Assembly: GCF_018760365.1 (NCBI RefSeq)
Contig: NZ_JAHIAB010000016.1
Span: 54,677-118,676 of the forward strand
Length of the DNA: 64,000 nucleotides
DNA from: Pseudooceanicola endophyticus
GTDB taxonomy: Bacteria; Pseudomonadota; Alphaproteobacteria; Rhodobacterales; Rhodobacteraceae
Reading direction: 5' to 3'
Each line of letters opens with the position of its first letter. Within the stretch, counting starts at the first letter, position 1. This document shows positions 25,771 to 36,575 of this stretch, in pieces. The translations under genes were made by a program, and so were the position numbers. The notes under the pieces are model-generated. The model searched no databases. It had not been told where the DNA came from and was given only the letters and a program-made list of their open reading frames with translations.

Positions 25771-28275
25771 TCAGGCCCGGCGCCGGCCGGAGGAGCTGCG
25801 CGGCGATGCGGCTTCCCGGGCGGCGAAATAGGCCAGCTGATCCTCCATCTGCTCGGCGCTGAGGATCATCGCCTTGGCCGCCTCGGCGCTTTCCTCGGCC
25901 ATGGCGGCGTTCTCCTGGGTCATCCGGTCGATATCGGCCACCGCAGTCTCGATCTCTCCGATCCCGGTCGCCTGTTCCGAGGTCGCCAACGTGATGTCGT
26001 TGACGAAGCCCGCGACCCGGTTCACCGCCGCGCTGAGATCGTCCAGGGTGGTGCCGGCCCCGTTGATCAGCGTCACCCCATGGGTGATCGAGCGCCGGCT
26101 TTCCTCGATCAGCTGACGGATCTTGGTCGACGCCCCGGCCGAGCGCTGCGCCAGCGCCCGCACCTCCGAAGCGACGACGGAAAAGCCCTTGCCCGCCTCG
26201 CCGGCCCGCGCGGCCTCGACCGAGGCATTCAGCGACAGCAGGTTGGTCTGGGAGGAGATTTCCTCGATCATGTCGACGATGTGGCGCATCTCGGCGGCGC
26301 TGCGTTCGATGGCTGACATCGCCTCGACCGCGCGGCGCACCACGCCCACCCCCTCCTCGGCCTTGTCCGAGGAGCGCGTGCTGATTTCGCGGGCCTCGCG
26401 GGCATTGGCGGCGGTGCTCTTGATCGTGGCGCCGATCTGTTCCACCGCGACGGCGGTCTCGGCCAGGGCCGCCGCCTGTTCCGCCGAGCGCCCCGACAGG
26501 TCGCCCGAGGCCCGGGTGATCGACCCGGCCTTGGACATCACCATGCCGCTGGTCCTGGAGAGCTGGCCGACCATCTCCTCGAACCGCGAGATCGTGACGT
26601 TGAGATTGTCGCGCAGATCCCCGAAGGCGCCCTCGAAGCTGCCCTCCATGCGCACCGACAGGGAGCCGTCGGCGAACTGGCGCAGCACCGCCATGGTCCG
26701 GTCCAGCCCCTCCTGCACCACCACCATCAGCTCGTTCACCCTTTGCGCGAGCGTGCCCAGATCGGCATCCTCGAACCCGGCCTCGATGCGCCCCGAAAAG
26801 TCGCCCCGCACCGCGCCGCGCACCACCGTCGAGATTTCCTGCTGGAGCCGGTCGACCTGGCCGCGCCGGCGCTCCGCCTCGGTGCGATCACGCTTCTCGC
26901 GCTCGGCGGCCTGTTCGGCGGCCTCGGCAATGCCCTTGGCGGTTTCCTCCAGCTTGCGCGCGTTCTCTGCATCCGCCTGGGCCAGGGCCACGACCTTGCG
27001 GGAATTCTCCTGGAAGATCTGGGTGGCGCGGGCGATCTCTCCGACCTCGTCGCCGCGGTCCTGGCCGGCGATCTCGATTTCGGTGCCCCCGTCGATGATC
27101 TGCCGCATCGCGCCGACGATGGCGATGATCGGCGCGGCGATCGCCGCACCGGCCCGGTGCGACAGCACGATGCCGCTGATCCCCGCGACGATCATGAACA
27201 GCACGATGGCCGCCATCGCCAGCCACTCCGTCACCTGCCGCGTGGCGCTGCGGCTTTGCATCAGCGCGCGCTCCTCGGCCTCGAACGCCGTCATCACGGT
27301 GCGGAACCGGTCGAAATAGGCCTTCCCCTCGGCCTTGCGGATCAGCGCCGCCATGTCGTCCATGGTGCTGGCATGGCCGATCCGGGTGCGCAGGCCGATC
27401 ATCGGCACCGCCATGTTGCGGATCCATTCGTCCAGCGCGCCCTGCATCCGGGTCAGCAGTTCCATCTGCGCAGGGTCGTCGCCCACCTGCCCCGTGAGCT
27501 GGATCAGCTGCTGCTCGACCTCCCGCTGGCCCGCCTCGTAGGGCGCCAGGAAGCGGCGTTCTCCGGCCAGCAGGAAGCCCCGCAGCCCCGCCTGCATGTC
27601 CAGCGCCGCACTTTGCAGCGCCCGCACCGTATCCATCGCCTCCGAAGCCGCCACCAGCGCCTCGATCCCCTCCCGGGTGGCGGTGCGGCTGACGAACCCT
27701 GCCGACAGCAGCGCCTCGAACCCGTCCTGGCGCGCCTCCAGCCGGGCCCGCTCGTTCTTCAGGAACTGATCGACCTGGGTGCGAAAATCCTCGAAGTAGC
27801 GCTCGCTGCCATCCTGCGCGACCATCCGGGCGATGTCGTTCATCGTCTCGGCATCGCCGATCTCGCGGCGCAGGGCGATCTGGCGCGCAATCACCTGGCT
27901 CTGCCAGTCGCGGATGATCTGCGCCGCCTGGTCGAGCCGGGCAACCTGCCCGGGCTCTGCGGCGACCAGGGTGCCCAGATCCTCGAACAGCGCGCCGATC
28001 CGCTCGGACCCGGTGTGATAGGGTTCCAGAAAGGCCTCCTGCCCGGCCAGAAGGTAGCCGCGCATCCCGGTTTCCATGTCCACCGCAACCGCCAGCACCT
28101 CCTGCGCGCCCGACAGCACCCCCTGGGTCGCGTTCACCTGGCGCACGCTGCGCGAGATGAACAGCAGGGAGCCGATGCCCACCAGCCCGATGCAGCACAT
28201 CAGGATCAGCGGCATCATGTTCACGCGCAGGATCTTTGCCTTTGTCGGCAGGTCCTCGAACCTTGTCAGGGCCAC
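25771..28275 (-). CDS. Methyl-accepting chemotaxis protein with tandem CHASE3-like sensors
   Basis: 834 residues from a GTG start at 28275 (AAGGAG 7 bases upstream). TM1 is about 15-43. Two homologous extracytoplasmic modules follow: the first has DMETGMRGYLLAGQEAFLEPY and ends MNDIARMVAQDGSERYFEDF (to about 180), the second repeats this as DMQAGLRGFLLAGERRFLAPY and MDDMAALIRKAEGKAYFDRF (to about 340). These match CHASE3. TM2 is about 348-370, then HAMP, a coiled region (about 410-470) and the signalling tip EISSQTNLLSLNASVEAARA (about 667-687). The C-terminal CheR-binding pentapeptide is absent. Likely senses an external signal and controls CheA. No che genes are nearby. The reading frame upstream of 28275 is not coding. 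Confidence 0.9.
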   Translation of the reverse strand: MALTRFEDLPTKAKILRVNMMPLILMCCIGLVGIGSLLFISRSVRQVNATQGVLSGAQEVLAVAVDMETGMRGYLLAGQEAFLEPYHTGSERIGALFEDLGTLVAAEPGQVARLDQAAQIIRDWQSQVIARQIALRREIGDAETMNDIARMVAQDGSERYFEDFRTQVDQFLKNERARLEARQDGFEALLSAGFVSRTATREGIEALVAASEAMDTVRALQSAALDMQAGLRGFLLAGERRFLAPYEAGQREVEQQLIQLTGQVGDDPAQMELLTRMQGALDEWIRNMAVPMIGLRTRIGHASTMDDMAALIRKAEGKAYFDRFRTVMTAFEAEERALMQSRSATRQVTEWLAMAAIVLFMIVAGISGIVLSHRAGAAIAAPIIAIVGAMRQIIDGGTEIEIAGQDRGDEVGEIARATQIFQENSRKVVALAQADAENARKLEETAKGIAEAAEQAAEREKRDRTEAERRRGQVDRLQQEISTVVRGAVRGDFSGRIEAGFEDADLGTLAQRVNELMVVVQEGLDRTMAVLRQFADGSLSVRMEGSFEGAFGDLRDNLNVTISRFEEMVGQLSRTSGMVMSKAGSITRASGDLSGRSAEQAAALAETAVAVEQIGATIKSTAANAREAREISTRSSDKAEEGVGVVRRAVEAMSAIERSAAEMRHIVDMIEEISSQTNLLSLNASVEAARAGEAGKGFSVVASEVRALAQRSAGASTKIRQLIEESRRSITHGVTLINGAGTTLDDLSAAVNRVAGFVNDITLATSEQATGIGEIETAVADIDRMTQENAAMAEESAEAAKAMILSAEQMEDQLAYFAAREAASPRSSSGRRRA

Positions 28276-28653
28276 GGTCACTCCTTCCCGCTGGCAACGG
28301 CATCGCTGCGGCAGACTGCGGGACAGAAATGACCAAGCCGTCAATCCGCCCCGGCTTGCGGACAATTCGAAGTTGTTCGCCGCCGCGCGGCGAAAATGCC
28401 TGCCGGAAAACCGGAAAATCACGATGCATTTCAGAAGTTTACGCTGCACCGCGGCAAGAAGCGGTTGACCTCAGGTTCCTGGACCCTAATTTTTTCAATG
28501 AGTTCCGAGGGCGATCAGGGTGTCCGACCGGTTCGGAACTGGCCGGGCACGCCGCAGTTTCGCGCGCGTTCTTGCCCCTTCCGGGGAAGGCCCGCGATCT
28601 GTCCCGCCCATTTCGGACAGGAACAGATCGCGAAAACTCCGGAGGATTTTCCC
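28276..28653. other. Divergent intergenic region between chemoreceptor gene and gpsA operon
   Basis: 378 bases without a supported gene. It holds one plausible plus-strand promoter (28465-28492) and the ribosome site of gpsA. The frame open through it in line with gpsA has no recognisable protein sequence. Confidence 0.5.
28465..28492 (+). promoter_or_regulatory. Candidate sigma-70-type promoter for the glucosylglycerol operon
   Basis: TTGACC at 28465-28470 and TAATTT at 28487-28492, with a 16-base spacer, in the only AT-rich part of the upstream region. Found by eye only. Confidence 0.4.
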
Positions 28654-28656
28654 ATT
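28639..28656 (+). promoter_or_regulatory. Ribosome-binding site pointing to an ATT start codon
   Basis: GGAGGA at 28641-28646 is followed after 7 bases by ATT at 28654-28656, in frame with gpsA. No ATG, GTG or TTG lies at the right distance. The nearest in-frame ATG upstream (28498) has no ribosome site and would add 52 residues unlike the family. Confidence 0.5.
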
Positions 28657-29769
28657 AAGGATACCGTTTCCGACAGCCCTTCACCCTATACCCGCCTTAC
28701 GGTCCTGGGGGCCGGCAGCTGGGGCACGGCGCTGGCCTGCGTCGCCGCCCGCGCCGGCTGCGAGGTCCGGCTCTGGGCGCGCAGCCCCGAGCGCGCCGCC
28801 GACATCAACGCGACGGGCCGCAACGAGGCCTACCTGCCGGGCATCGACCTGCCCCCGGGCATCACCGCCACCGCCGAACTGGCCGAAGCGCTGGACGCGG
28901 CGGAGGCCGTGCTGCTCGTGACGCCCTCCTCGACGCTGCGCTCCATGTGCCAGGCCATCGCCCCCCACATCCCCGAGGGCATCCCCCTGGCGCTGGCCTG
29001 CAAGGGCGTCGAGAAGCGCACCGGATACCTGCTCTCCGAGGTCGTCTCGGAGGAACTGCCGGGCCATCCGGTTGGCGCCGTCTCGGGGCCGACCTTTGCC
29101 CGCGAAACCGCGCTCGACTACCCGACCGCCGCCACCGTGGCCTTCCCGTTCCGCTATGCCGACCGGCTTGAGCCCCGCAACAGCCCGGCCGCGCGCATGG
29201 CGCTGTCGCTCTCGGGCGGCGCGTTCCGGCCCTATGTCTCGGATGACCTGGTGGGCGTCGAGGTGGGCGGAGCCATCAAGAATGTTATCGCTATCGCCTG
29301 CGGCATGATGTCGGGCGCGGGCTTTGCCGAGAACACCCGCGCCGCGCTGATCACCCGCGGCACGGACGAGATGAAGCTGCTCGCCCAGGCGCTTGGCGGG
29401 CGGCGCGAGACGGTGACGGGCCTCGCGGGCGCGGGCGACCTGACGCTGACCTGCTCCTCGACCACCTCGCGGAACATGTCGCTGGGCACGCAGCTGGGCC
29501 AGGGCATCCCCCGCCCCTCCTGCTTCGAAGGCCGCAGCGTCGTCGTCGAGGGCGAGGTGAACGCCGTGTCGGTCACCGACCTGGCCGCCCGCATCGGGGT
29601 GGACATGCCGATCTGCGAGACGGTGAACGCCATCCTGCACAAGGGCGCCGACCTGCGCGATGCCTTCAACGCGCTCTGGGCCCGTCCGCTGGAGGCCGAG
29701 CCCTTCATGCTCGACTTCTCGCTGGAGCACCCGTCCGACGCCATGCCGATCCAATTCAAGGCCGACTGA
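28654..29769 (+). CDS. gpsA: NAD(P)-dependent glycerol-3-phosphate dehydrogenase
   Basis: 371 residues if the ATT at 28654 is the start. LTVLGAGSWGTALACVAA is the NAD(P)-binding fold, SGPTFARE and VGGAIKNVIAIACGM (catalytic Lys) are the family signatures, and GLAGAGDLTLTCSSTTSRNMSLG the substrate site. Reduces dihydroxyacetone phosphate to sn-glycerol-3-phosphate. It is about 30-40 residues longer than E. coli GpsA (339), with extra residues around 160-195 (FPFRYADRLEPRNS). It directly precedes genes for a HAD phosphatase and a GgpS-like synthase, so it probably supplies the acceptor for glucosylglycerol rather than serving phospholipid synthesis. The start codon is the uncertain point. Confidence 0.85.
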   Translation: MKDTVSDSPSPYTRLTVLGAGSWGTALACVAARAGCEVRLWARSPERAADINATGRNEAYLPGIDLPPGITATAELAEALDAAEAVLLVTPSSTLRSMCQAIAPHIPEGIPLALACKGVEKRTGYLLSEVVSEELPGHPVGAVSGPTFARETALDYPTAATVAFPFRYADRLEPRNSPAARMALSLSGGAFRPYVSDDLVGVEVGGAIKNVIAIACGMMSGAGFAENTRAALITRGTDEMKLLAQALGGRRETVTGLAGAGDLTLTCSSTTSRNMSLGTQLGQGIPRPSCFEGRSVVVEGEVNAVSVTDLAARIGVDMPICETVNAILHKGADLRDAFNALWARPLEAEPFMLDFSLEHPSDAMPIQFKAD

Positions 29770-29772
29770 GAG

Positions 29773-30555
29773 ATGAACGTACACGCAGCCCCCCGCCCCG
29801 CCATCGCCGAACGCCGCTTCACCCTTGCCACCGATCTGGACGGCACCTTCCTGGGTGGCACCGAGGCCCAGAGGGCCATCCTTTACGACTGGATCGAGGC
29901 CAACCGCGACAGCATCGGCCTGATCTTCGTCACCGGGCGCGATCCCGAATTCATCATGCAGATGTGCCGCGAGCGCGGCCTGCCCTGGCCGGAATACGTG
30001 GTCGGCGACGTCGGCACCACCATCGCCCATGTGGAAGCGGACGGCTCGATCACCCCGATCGCCCCGCTGGAGGAAGACATTGCCACCCGCTGGGCCGACA
30101 GCGGCGCGCGGGTGCGTGCGACGCTGGACGGCCAGCCGGGCCTGTCGCTGCAACCGACGCGCTTTCGCTACCGGGTCAGCTACGACCTGACGCCCGCCGA
30201 TTTCGACGAAAGCGCCAAGGCAAGGGTCGAGGAACTGGGCCTCGACTGGCTGATCTCGGACAACCGCTATTTCGACGTGCTGCCCAGGGGGGTCTCAAAG
30301 GGGCCCTCGATCCGGCGACTGGTCGAACACCTGGGCCTGGCCGAAGCCCGCGTGCTCTGCGCCGGCGACACGCTCAATGATTTTTCCATGCTGGCCTCGG
30401 GCCTGCCGGCGGTTGCCGTCGGCAATTCCGAAGCCGCGCTGGTCGCGCGCCTCGACGGGATCGGCAGCGTCTACCATGCAAAGGCCCATGGCGCCGCCGG
30501 GATCCTCGAAGCGATTGCCGCCCTTGACCTGCACGACAGCCCGAAAGGAGTCTGA
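29773..30555 (+). CDS. HAD-IIB sugar phosphatase, probable glucosylglycerol-phosphate phosphatase
   Basis: 260 residues. All four HAD motifs are present: ATDLDGTFLGG (nucleophile Asp about residue 21), FVTGRDPEF, the Lys in RGVSKGPSIR, and AGDTLNDFSML. The cap domain is the type IIB seen in sucrose-phosphate and mannosyl-3-phosphoglycerate phosphatases. Between gpsA and a GgpS-like gene, its likely substrate is glucosylglycerol-3-phosphate. This is not the phosphatase type (GgpP/StpA) best known from cyanobacteria, so the assignment rests on context. It starts 3 bases after gpsA ends. Confidence 0.8.
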   Translation: MNVHAAPRPAIAERRFTLATDLDGTFLGGTEAQRAILYDWIEANRDSIGLIFVTGRDPEFIMQMCRERGLPWPEYVVGDVGTTIAHVEADGSITPIAPLEEDIATRWADSGARVRATLDGQPGLSLQPTRFRYRVSYDLTPADFDESAKARVEELGLDWLISDNRYFDVLPRGVSKGPSIRRLVEHLGLAEARVLCAGDTLNDFSMLASGLPAVAVGNSEAALVARLDGIGSVYHAKAHGAAGILEAIAALDLHDSPKGV

Positions 30556-30556
30556 G

Positions 30557-32062
30557 ATGCCGTCCAACCTTGTCATCGTCTACCACCGCCAGCCCTACGA
30601 GGAAGTCGAGGTCGACGGGAAGATCCAGTACCGCGAGAACAAGAGCCCGAACGGCATCGTGCCGACGCTGAAAAGCTTCTTCGGGCGTTTCGAAAAGGGT
30701 GCCTGGATCGCCTGGAAACATGCCGACGATCCGAACAACCCCGATTTCGAACAGGTGATCGAGATCGACGACGCCTACGGCAAATACACCGTCTCGCGGC
30801 TGCCGCTGACGCCGGAGCAGGTGACCAGCTTCTACCACATCTCCTCGAAAGAGGCGTTCTGGCCGATCCTGCACGGCTTCAAGGAACGCTACAATTACGA
30901 CCCCGTCGACTGGCCGACCTTCCGCGAGGTGAACTGGGCCTTCGCCGAGGCCGCCGCCGCCGAGGCCGCACCGGGCGCCGTGGTCTGGGTGCATGACTAC
31001 AACCTGTGGCTGGTGCCGGGCTATCTGCGCACCCTGCGCCCGGACGTGAAGATCAGCTTCTTCCACCACACCCCCTTCCCCGCGGCGGACATGTTCAACG
31101 TGCTGCCCTGGCGGCGCGAGATCCTGGAAAGCCTGCTGGCCTGCGACGTGGTGGGCTTCCACGTTCCGCGCTACGTCAACAACTTCGTCTCGGCCGCGCG
31201 TTCGCTGCTGGATGTCGAGACGCTGAAGCGCCAGAAGGTCAAGCCCGAGCTTTCGGGCCAGACCTCGGCGCTGTCGGAGCAGAGCGTGGTGACCCAGATC
31301 GGCTATGACGACCGGATCATCCGGCTGCAGGCCAGCCCGGTGGGCGTCGATGTCGACTATATCGAGGCCGTCTCGGCCAATGATGTCACCGCCGCGAAGG
31401 AGGCCGAGATCCGCGAGGAACTGGGCGATGCCAAGCTGATCCTGTCGGTCGGACGCACCGACTACACCAAGGGCGGGCTGGAGCAGCTGCAAAGCTTCGA
31501 GCGCCTGCTGGCGGCGCGGCCCGACCTGCGCGGCAAGGTCCGCCTGATGCATGTCTCGGTCGCGGCGAATTCCAACATGGTGGCCTACGAGGAGATCCAG
31601 CATGACCTGGAGGCCATGGCGGGCCGCATCAACGGGCTTTACGGCAGCTTCGAATGGCAGCCCATCGCGCTGATCTCTCGCCCCATCCCGTTCAAGGATC
31701 TGGTGGCCTATTACCGGGTCGCGGACGTGGCCTGGATCACCCCGCTGGCCGACGGGATGAACCTTGTGTGCAAGGAATACTGCGCCGCGCGCACCGATGG
31801 CGACGGCGTCGTCGTGCTGTCGGAATTCGCCGGCGCCGCGGTGGAACTGGCGGCGGCGGTGCCGACCAACCCGTTCTCCTACCGCTCCATGGACACCGGG
31901 ATCGAATTCGCCCTCGGCATGGCCGAGGAGGAACGCCGGGACCGCATGAAGAGCATGCGCGCGATGGTCCACAAGCAGGATGTGCGCTTCTGGGCGGAGG
32001 ACCAGATGTACCACTTCGAAGAAGGCGCACTGGCCCCCGAACCCGACGCCCACGCCGACTGA
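30557..32062 (+). CDS. ggpS: GT20 synthase, probable glucosylglycerol-phosphate synthase
   Basis: 501 residues, matching cyanobacterial GgpS in length. GT20 (OtsA-like) features: [56 protein letters not shown], then [17 protein letters not shown] and [12 protein letters not shown] for the nucleotide-sugar site. GgpS transfers glucose from ADP-glucose to glycerol-3-phosphate, OtsA to glucose-6-phosphate. The upstream gpsA (which makes glycerol-3-phosphate) favours GgpS. The ATG at 30557 follows GAAAGGAG and comes one base after the phosphatase stop. An alternative is another trehalose-phosphate-like synthase. Confidence 0.8.
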   Translation: MPSNLVIVYHRQPYEEVEVDGKIQYRENKSPNGIVPTLKSFFGRFEKGAWIAWKHADDPNNPDFEQVIEIDDAYGKYTVSRLPLTPEQVTSFYHISSKEAFWPILHGFKERYNYDPVDWPTFREVNWAFAEAAAAEAAPGAVVWVHDYNLWLVPGYLRTLRPDVKISFFHHTPFPAADMFNVLPWRREILESLLACDVVGFHVPRYVNNFVSAARSLLDVETLKRQKVKPELSGQTSALSEQSVVTQIGYDDRIIRLQASPVGVDVDYIEAVSANDVTAAKEAEIREELGDAKLILSVGRTDYTKGGLEQLQSFERLLAARPDLRGKVRLMHVSVAANSNMVAYEEIQHDLEAMAGRINGLYGSFEWQPIALISRPIPFKDLVAYYRVADVAWITPLADGMNLVCKEYCAARTDGDGVVVLSEFAGAAVELAAAVPTNPFSYRSMDTGIEFALGMAEEERRDRMKSMRAMVHKQDVRFWAEDQMYHFEEGALAPEPDAHAD

Positions 32063-32129
32063 GCGCTCAACCGGGAGGCCGGCGGGCAGCGACCTCCCCG
32101 CGCCTGCCCCCAACTGTGCCCAAATTATC

Positions 32130-32168
32130 CCGCCCCCGCCGGTTCCCGACCGGCGGGGGCGGCTTTCT
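32130..32168 (+). terminator. Rho-independent terminator after the glucosylglycerol operon
   Basis: A perfect 13-base stem, CCGCCCCCGCCGG (32130-32142) with CCGGCGGGGGCGG (32150-32162), 7-base loop, then CTTTCTT. Confidence 0.85.
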
Positions 32169-32245
32169 TCTGGACAGGGCGGGTCCTGCTCCGCTCCCCT
32201 TCCGTCAGGGCCCCGGCCCCCCCTCCCAGCGAATGACGGAATCCC

Positions 32246-32968
32246 ATGTCCCTCACAGACCACAAGATCCTCACCTTCGACGTTGTCGGCACGCTGATCG
32301 ACTTCGAGACCGGCATCCTCGATTATTTCGCCCCGATCTTCGCCGACCTCGGCCGCGAGATGGATTGCCAGGCCGTGCTGGCCGCCTATGGCCGTGCCGA
32401 GGATGCCGAACATCACCGCACCCCCGGCATCCCCTTCCCGCCGATGCTGGCACCGATCTATTCGGCCATCGCCGACACTTTCGACCTGCCCGACACGCCC
32501 GAGCTGCGCGAGGGGCTGCGCCTGTCGATCCCCGACTGGCCCGCTTTCCCCGACAGTGTCGCGGCGCTGAAGCGGCTGGGCCAGCATTACACCCTGGTCG
32601 CCATGACCAATTCCGACGACTGGGCGCTGGATCACTTCGATGCCACGCTCGACCACCCGTTCGACGTGCTGGTGACCGCCGAGAAGGCCGAGGCCTGCAA
32701 GCCCGATCCCCAGGTCTTCGGCTTCGTGCGTGGGCTGATGTTCGACAAGGGCTTCCGCCGGTCCGACTACCTGCACGTGGCGCAAAGCCAGTACCACGAC
32801 ATCGGCGTGTCGAAGGCGCTTGGCTACACGACCTGCTGGATCGAGCGGCGCGCCGATCAGGACGGTTTCGGCGCCTCGCCGGATCCGGCGGAAGTCACCG
32901 TGCCCGACTATCACTTCACCTCGCTCGCGGCGCTGGCCGATGCCGTCGAGGCCCGGGTTCCGGCATGA
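32246..32968 (+). CDS. HAD family hydrolase, 2-haloacid dehalogenase-like (type II)
   Basis: 240 residues. LTFDVVGTLIDFETG holds the nucleophile Asp (about residue 12), MTNSDDW is motif II, KPDPQVFGFV carries the Lys, and VAQSQYHDIGVSKALGYTTCWIERR is the motif IV region shared with haloacid dehalogenases and related HADs. The position where phosphatase-type HADs have the second acidic residue (DxD) is Val, as in dehalogenase-type members, so a dehalogenase or small-molecule hydrolase is possible; the substrate is not known. Monocistronic, between two terminators. Confidence 0.82.
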   Translation: MSLTDHKILTFDVVGTLIDFETGILDYFAPIFADLGREMDCQAVLAAYGRAEDAEHHRTPGIPFPPMLAPIYSAIADTFDLPDTPELREGLRLSIPDWPAFPDSVAALKRLGQHYTLVAMTNSDDWALDHFDATLDHPFDVLVTAEKAEACKPDPQVFGFVRGLMFDKGFRRSDYLHVAQSQYHDIGVSKALGYTTCWIERRADQDGFGASPDPAEVTVPDYHFTSLAALADAVEARVPA

Positions 32969-33001
32969 AAAGGGCCCGCAGCGGATGCTGCGGGCCCTTT
33001 T
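32968..33001. terminator. Bidirectional terminator between HAD gene and katG
   Basis: A perfect 15-base stem: AAAAGGGCCCGCAGC (32968-32982), loop GGAT, GCTGCGGGCCCTTTT (32987-33001). The A and T ends give U-runs in both directions, fitting two convergent genes. It overlaps the last base of the HAD stop. Confidence 0.9.
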
Positions 33002-33017
33002 CCCAGGTTGGGCGCGA

Positions 33018-35487
<2,470 letters not shown>

Positions 35488-35796
35488 TCAGTGATTGCCC
35501 ACGGACGTGCTGTAGGTCGAGGTCACGGTGTCACCCGTCGAGTTGGTCCCCAGGACCGTGACCAGGAAAGAGCCGCCGCCGGTGGGCTGCGCGCTCAGGA
35601 CCGAAACGTTGCTCAGCCCGGCACGGGTTGCGGAATTGATCACCCCATTGATCGCCGCTGCCATGCCGTTGCTGCCGGATGCATTGCCCGCGCCCGCACC
35701 GATCACGCCTTTGCCAACGGCGTTTGCGGCGGGGACCGCAGACAGAAACAGGACTGATACCAGAGCACCCACGCGAACAGATTTTGCCTTCAGCAT
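35488..35796 (-). CDS. Small secreted protein of unknown function
   Basis: 102 residues from the ATG at 35796 (GGAG 6 bases upstream). A clear signal peptide ends about residue 26 (ALVSVLFLSAVPAANA). The mature part is rich in Gly, Ala, Asn, Ser and Thr, with no cysteines and no domain I recognise: GKGVIGAGAGNASGSNG, then a beta-like VSVLSAQPTGGGSFLVTVLG. The gene has its own terminator and an AT-rich promoter region containing a long inverted repeat, so it is probably a real, regulated single gene. A role at the cell surface or in matrix is possible but not shown. Confidence 0.7.
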   Translation of the reverse strand: MLKAKSVRVGALVSVLFLSAVPAANAVGKGVIGAGAGNASGSNGMAAAINGVINSATRAGLSNVSVLSAQPTGGGSFLVTVLGTNSTGDTVTSTYSTSVGNH

Positions 35797-35846
35797 CTTG
35801 TTCTCCACTAAAAACGAACTTGGAACGACTCAGCCGTAACACGATT

Positions 35847-35888
35847 TTAGTACGTATAAAGAGTAAAAAGATCACTGATACGTACTAA
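35847..35888. promoter_or_regulatory. Long perfect inverted repeat upstream of the small secreted-protein gene
   Basis: TTAGTACGTAT (35847-35857) and ATACGTACTAA (35878-35888), perfect 11-base arms around a 20-base AT-rich spacer. Each arm contains the small palindrome TACGTA. It ends about 50 bases upstream of the start, where promoter elements would be, so it is a good operator candidate. Confidence 0.55.
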
Positions 35889-36018
35889 GTAGCAGAGAAG
35901 GGCGGCGAAGACACTTTCTAGGGCGGAAACACGTCCCTCTTCCGCGAAACTTCGCCCTTTCTGCCACTCTGAACGGCAGGATCCCGCCCGCCTGTTCCGC
36001 CTGTCGGGTTCCGAAGGG

Positions 36019-36387
36019 TCACCGGCGCAGCGCCCGCACCGCCCCGACCAGTGCAGCGCCCCCGAAATAGAAGGTCGCGATGCGCAGCTGCATCTCCAGC
36101 AGGCTGACGGACAGGCCATCGGTCGCCCCAGCGGCAAGGACCTTGTCCCAGACCAGAAGCTTCCAGTCGTAGATGACGAAGGGGGCCGCCCAGAGCGCCT
36201 GCATCAGCGCCGTCAGTCGCCCACCAAGGGCGCGGTTCTGCTGCTGCGCATGCAGCCGGGCGATCTCCACCTCGGCGGCGATGCGTTCCTGCTCGCTGCC
36301 CGCCGCGTTGCGGGCCTCGTAGGCCCGCACCAGTGCCGGCCCCAGCCCGCCCGCCAGCCAGCCCAGCATCTTGCCCAACGGGATCAT
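36019..36387 (-). CDS. GTA-type holin (three membrane segments)
   Basis: 122 residues from the ATG at 36387. Begins MIPLGKMLGWLAGGLGPALVRAYEAR, then an amphipathic helix rich in Ala, Glu and Gln (about 28-50), and hydrophobic segments at about 58-72 and 100-118. This fits the GTA_holin_3TM family, named for the holin that lets Rhodobacter capsulatus release gene-transfer agents. It would open the inner membrane so the endolysin can reach the wall. It overlaps the preceding small membrane-protein gene (ATGA). Confidence 0.75.
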   Translation of the reverse strand: MIPLGKMLGWLAGGLGPALVRAYEARNAAGSEQERIAAEVEIARLHAQQQNRALGGRLTALMQALWAAPFVIYDWKLLVWDKVLAAGATDGLSVSLLEMQLRIATFYFGGAALVGAVRALRR

Positions 36388-36575
36388 GTTGCCCACCCTG
36401 CCCGGCGGGCAAAGGCGTAAAGCCCCTCTGTCGCGCTTGCCAGTACCGCGCCGGCCAGAACGATCAGATCCGGGTCCTGCGCCAGCGAAGAGCCCACCTC
36501 GGGCGCGAGCAGCCCGTAGGACACCATGGCCCCGGCCAGGTAACGCAGAAGGATGCGTGCCAGGACAAGGCTCAT
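36384..36575 (-). CDS. Small membrane protein in the lysis cassette
   Basis: 63 residues from the ATG at 36575. Two hydrophobic stretches (about 5-22 and 33-50) with a short polar link (APEVGSSLAQDPD). It overlaps the endolysin gene upstream and the holin gene downstream by ATGA, so all three are translated in step. A second holin or an antiholin/spanin-like role is possible. Confidence 0.65.
   Translation of the reverse strand: MSLVLARILLRYLAGAMVSYGLLAPEVGSSLAQDPDLIVLAGAVLASATEGLYAFARRAGWAT

Noticed and set aside
28396..28653. N-terminal extension of GpsA to 28396
   Set aside because: The added residues have no similarity to the family and run through the promoter region. The ribosome site at 28641 points to a start at 28654.
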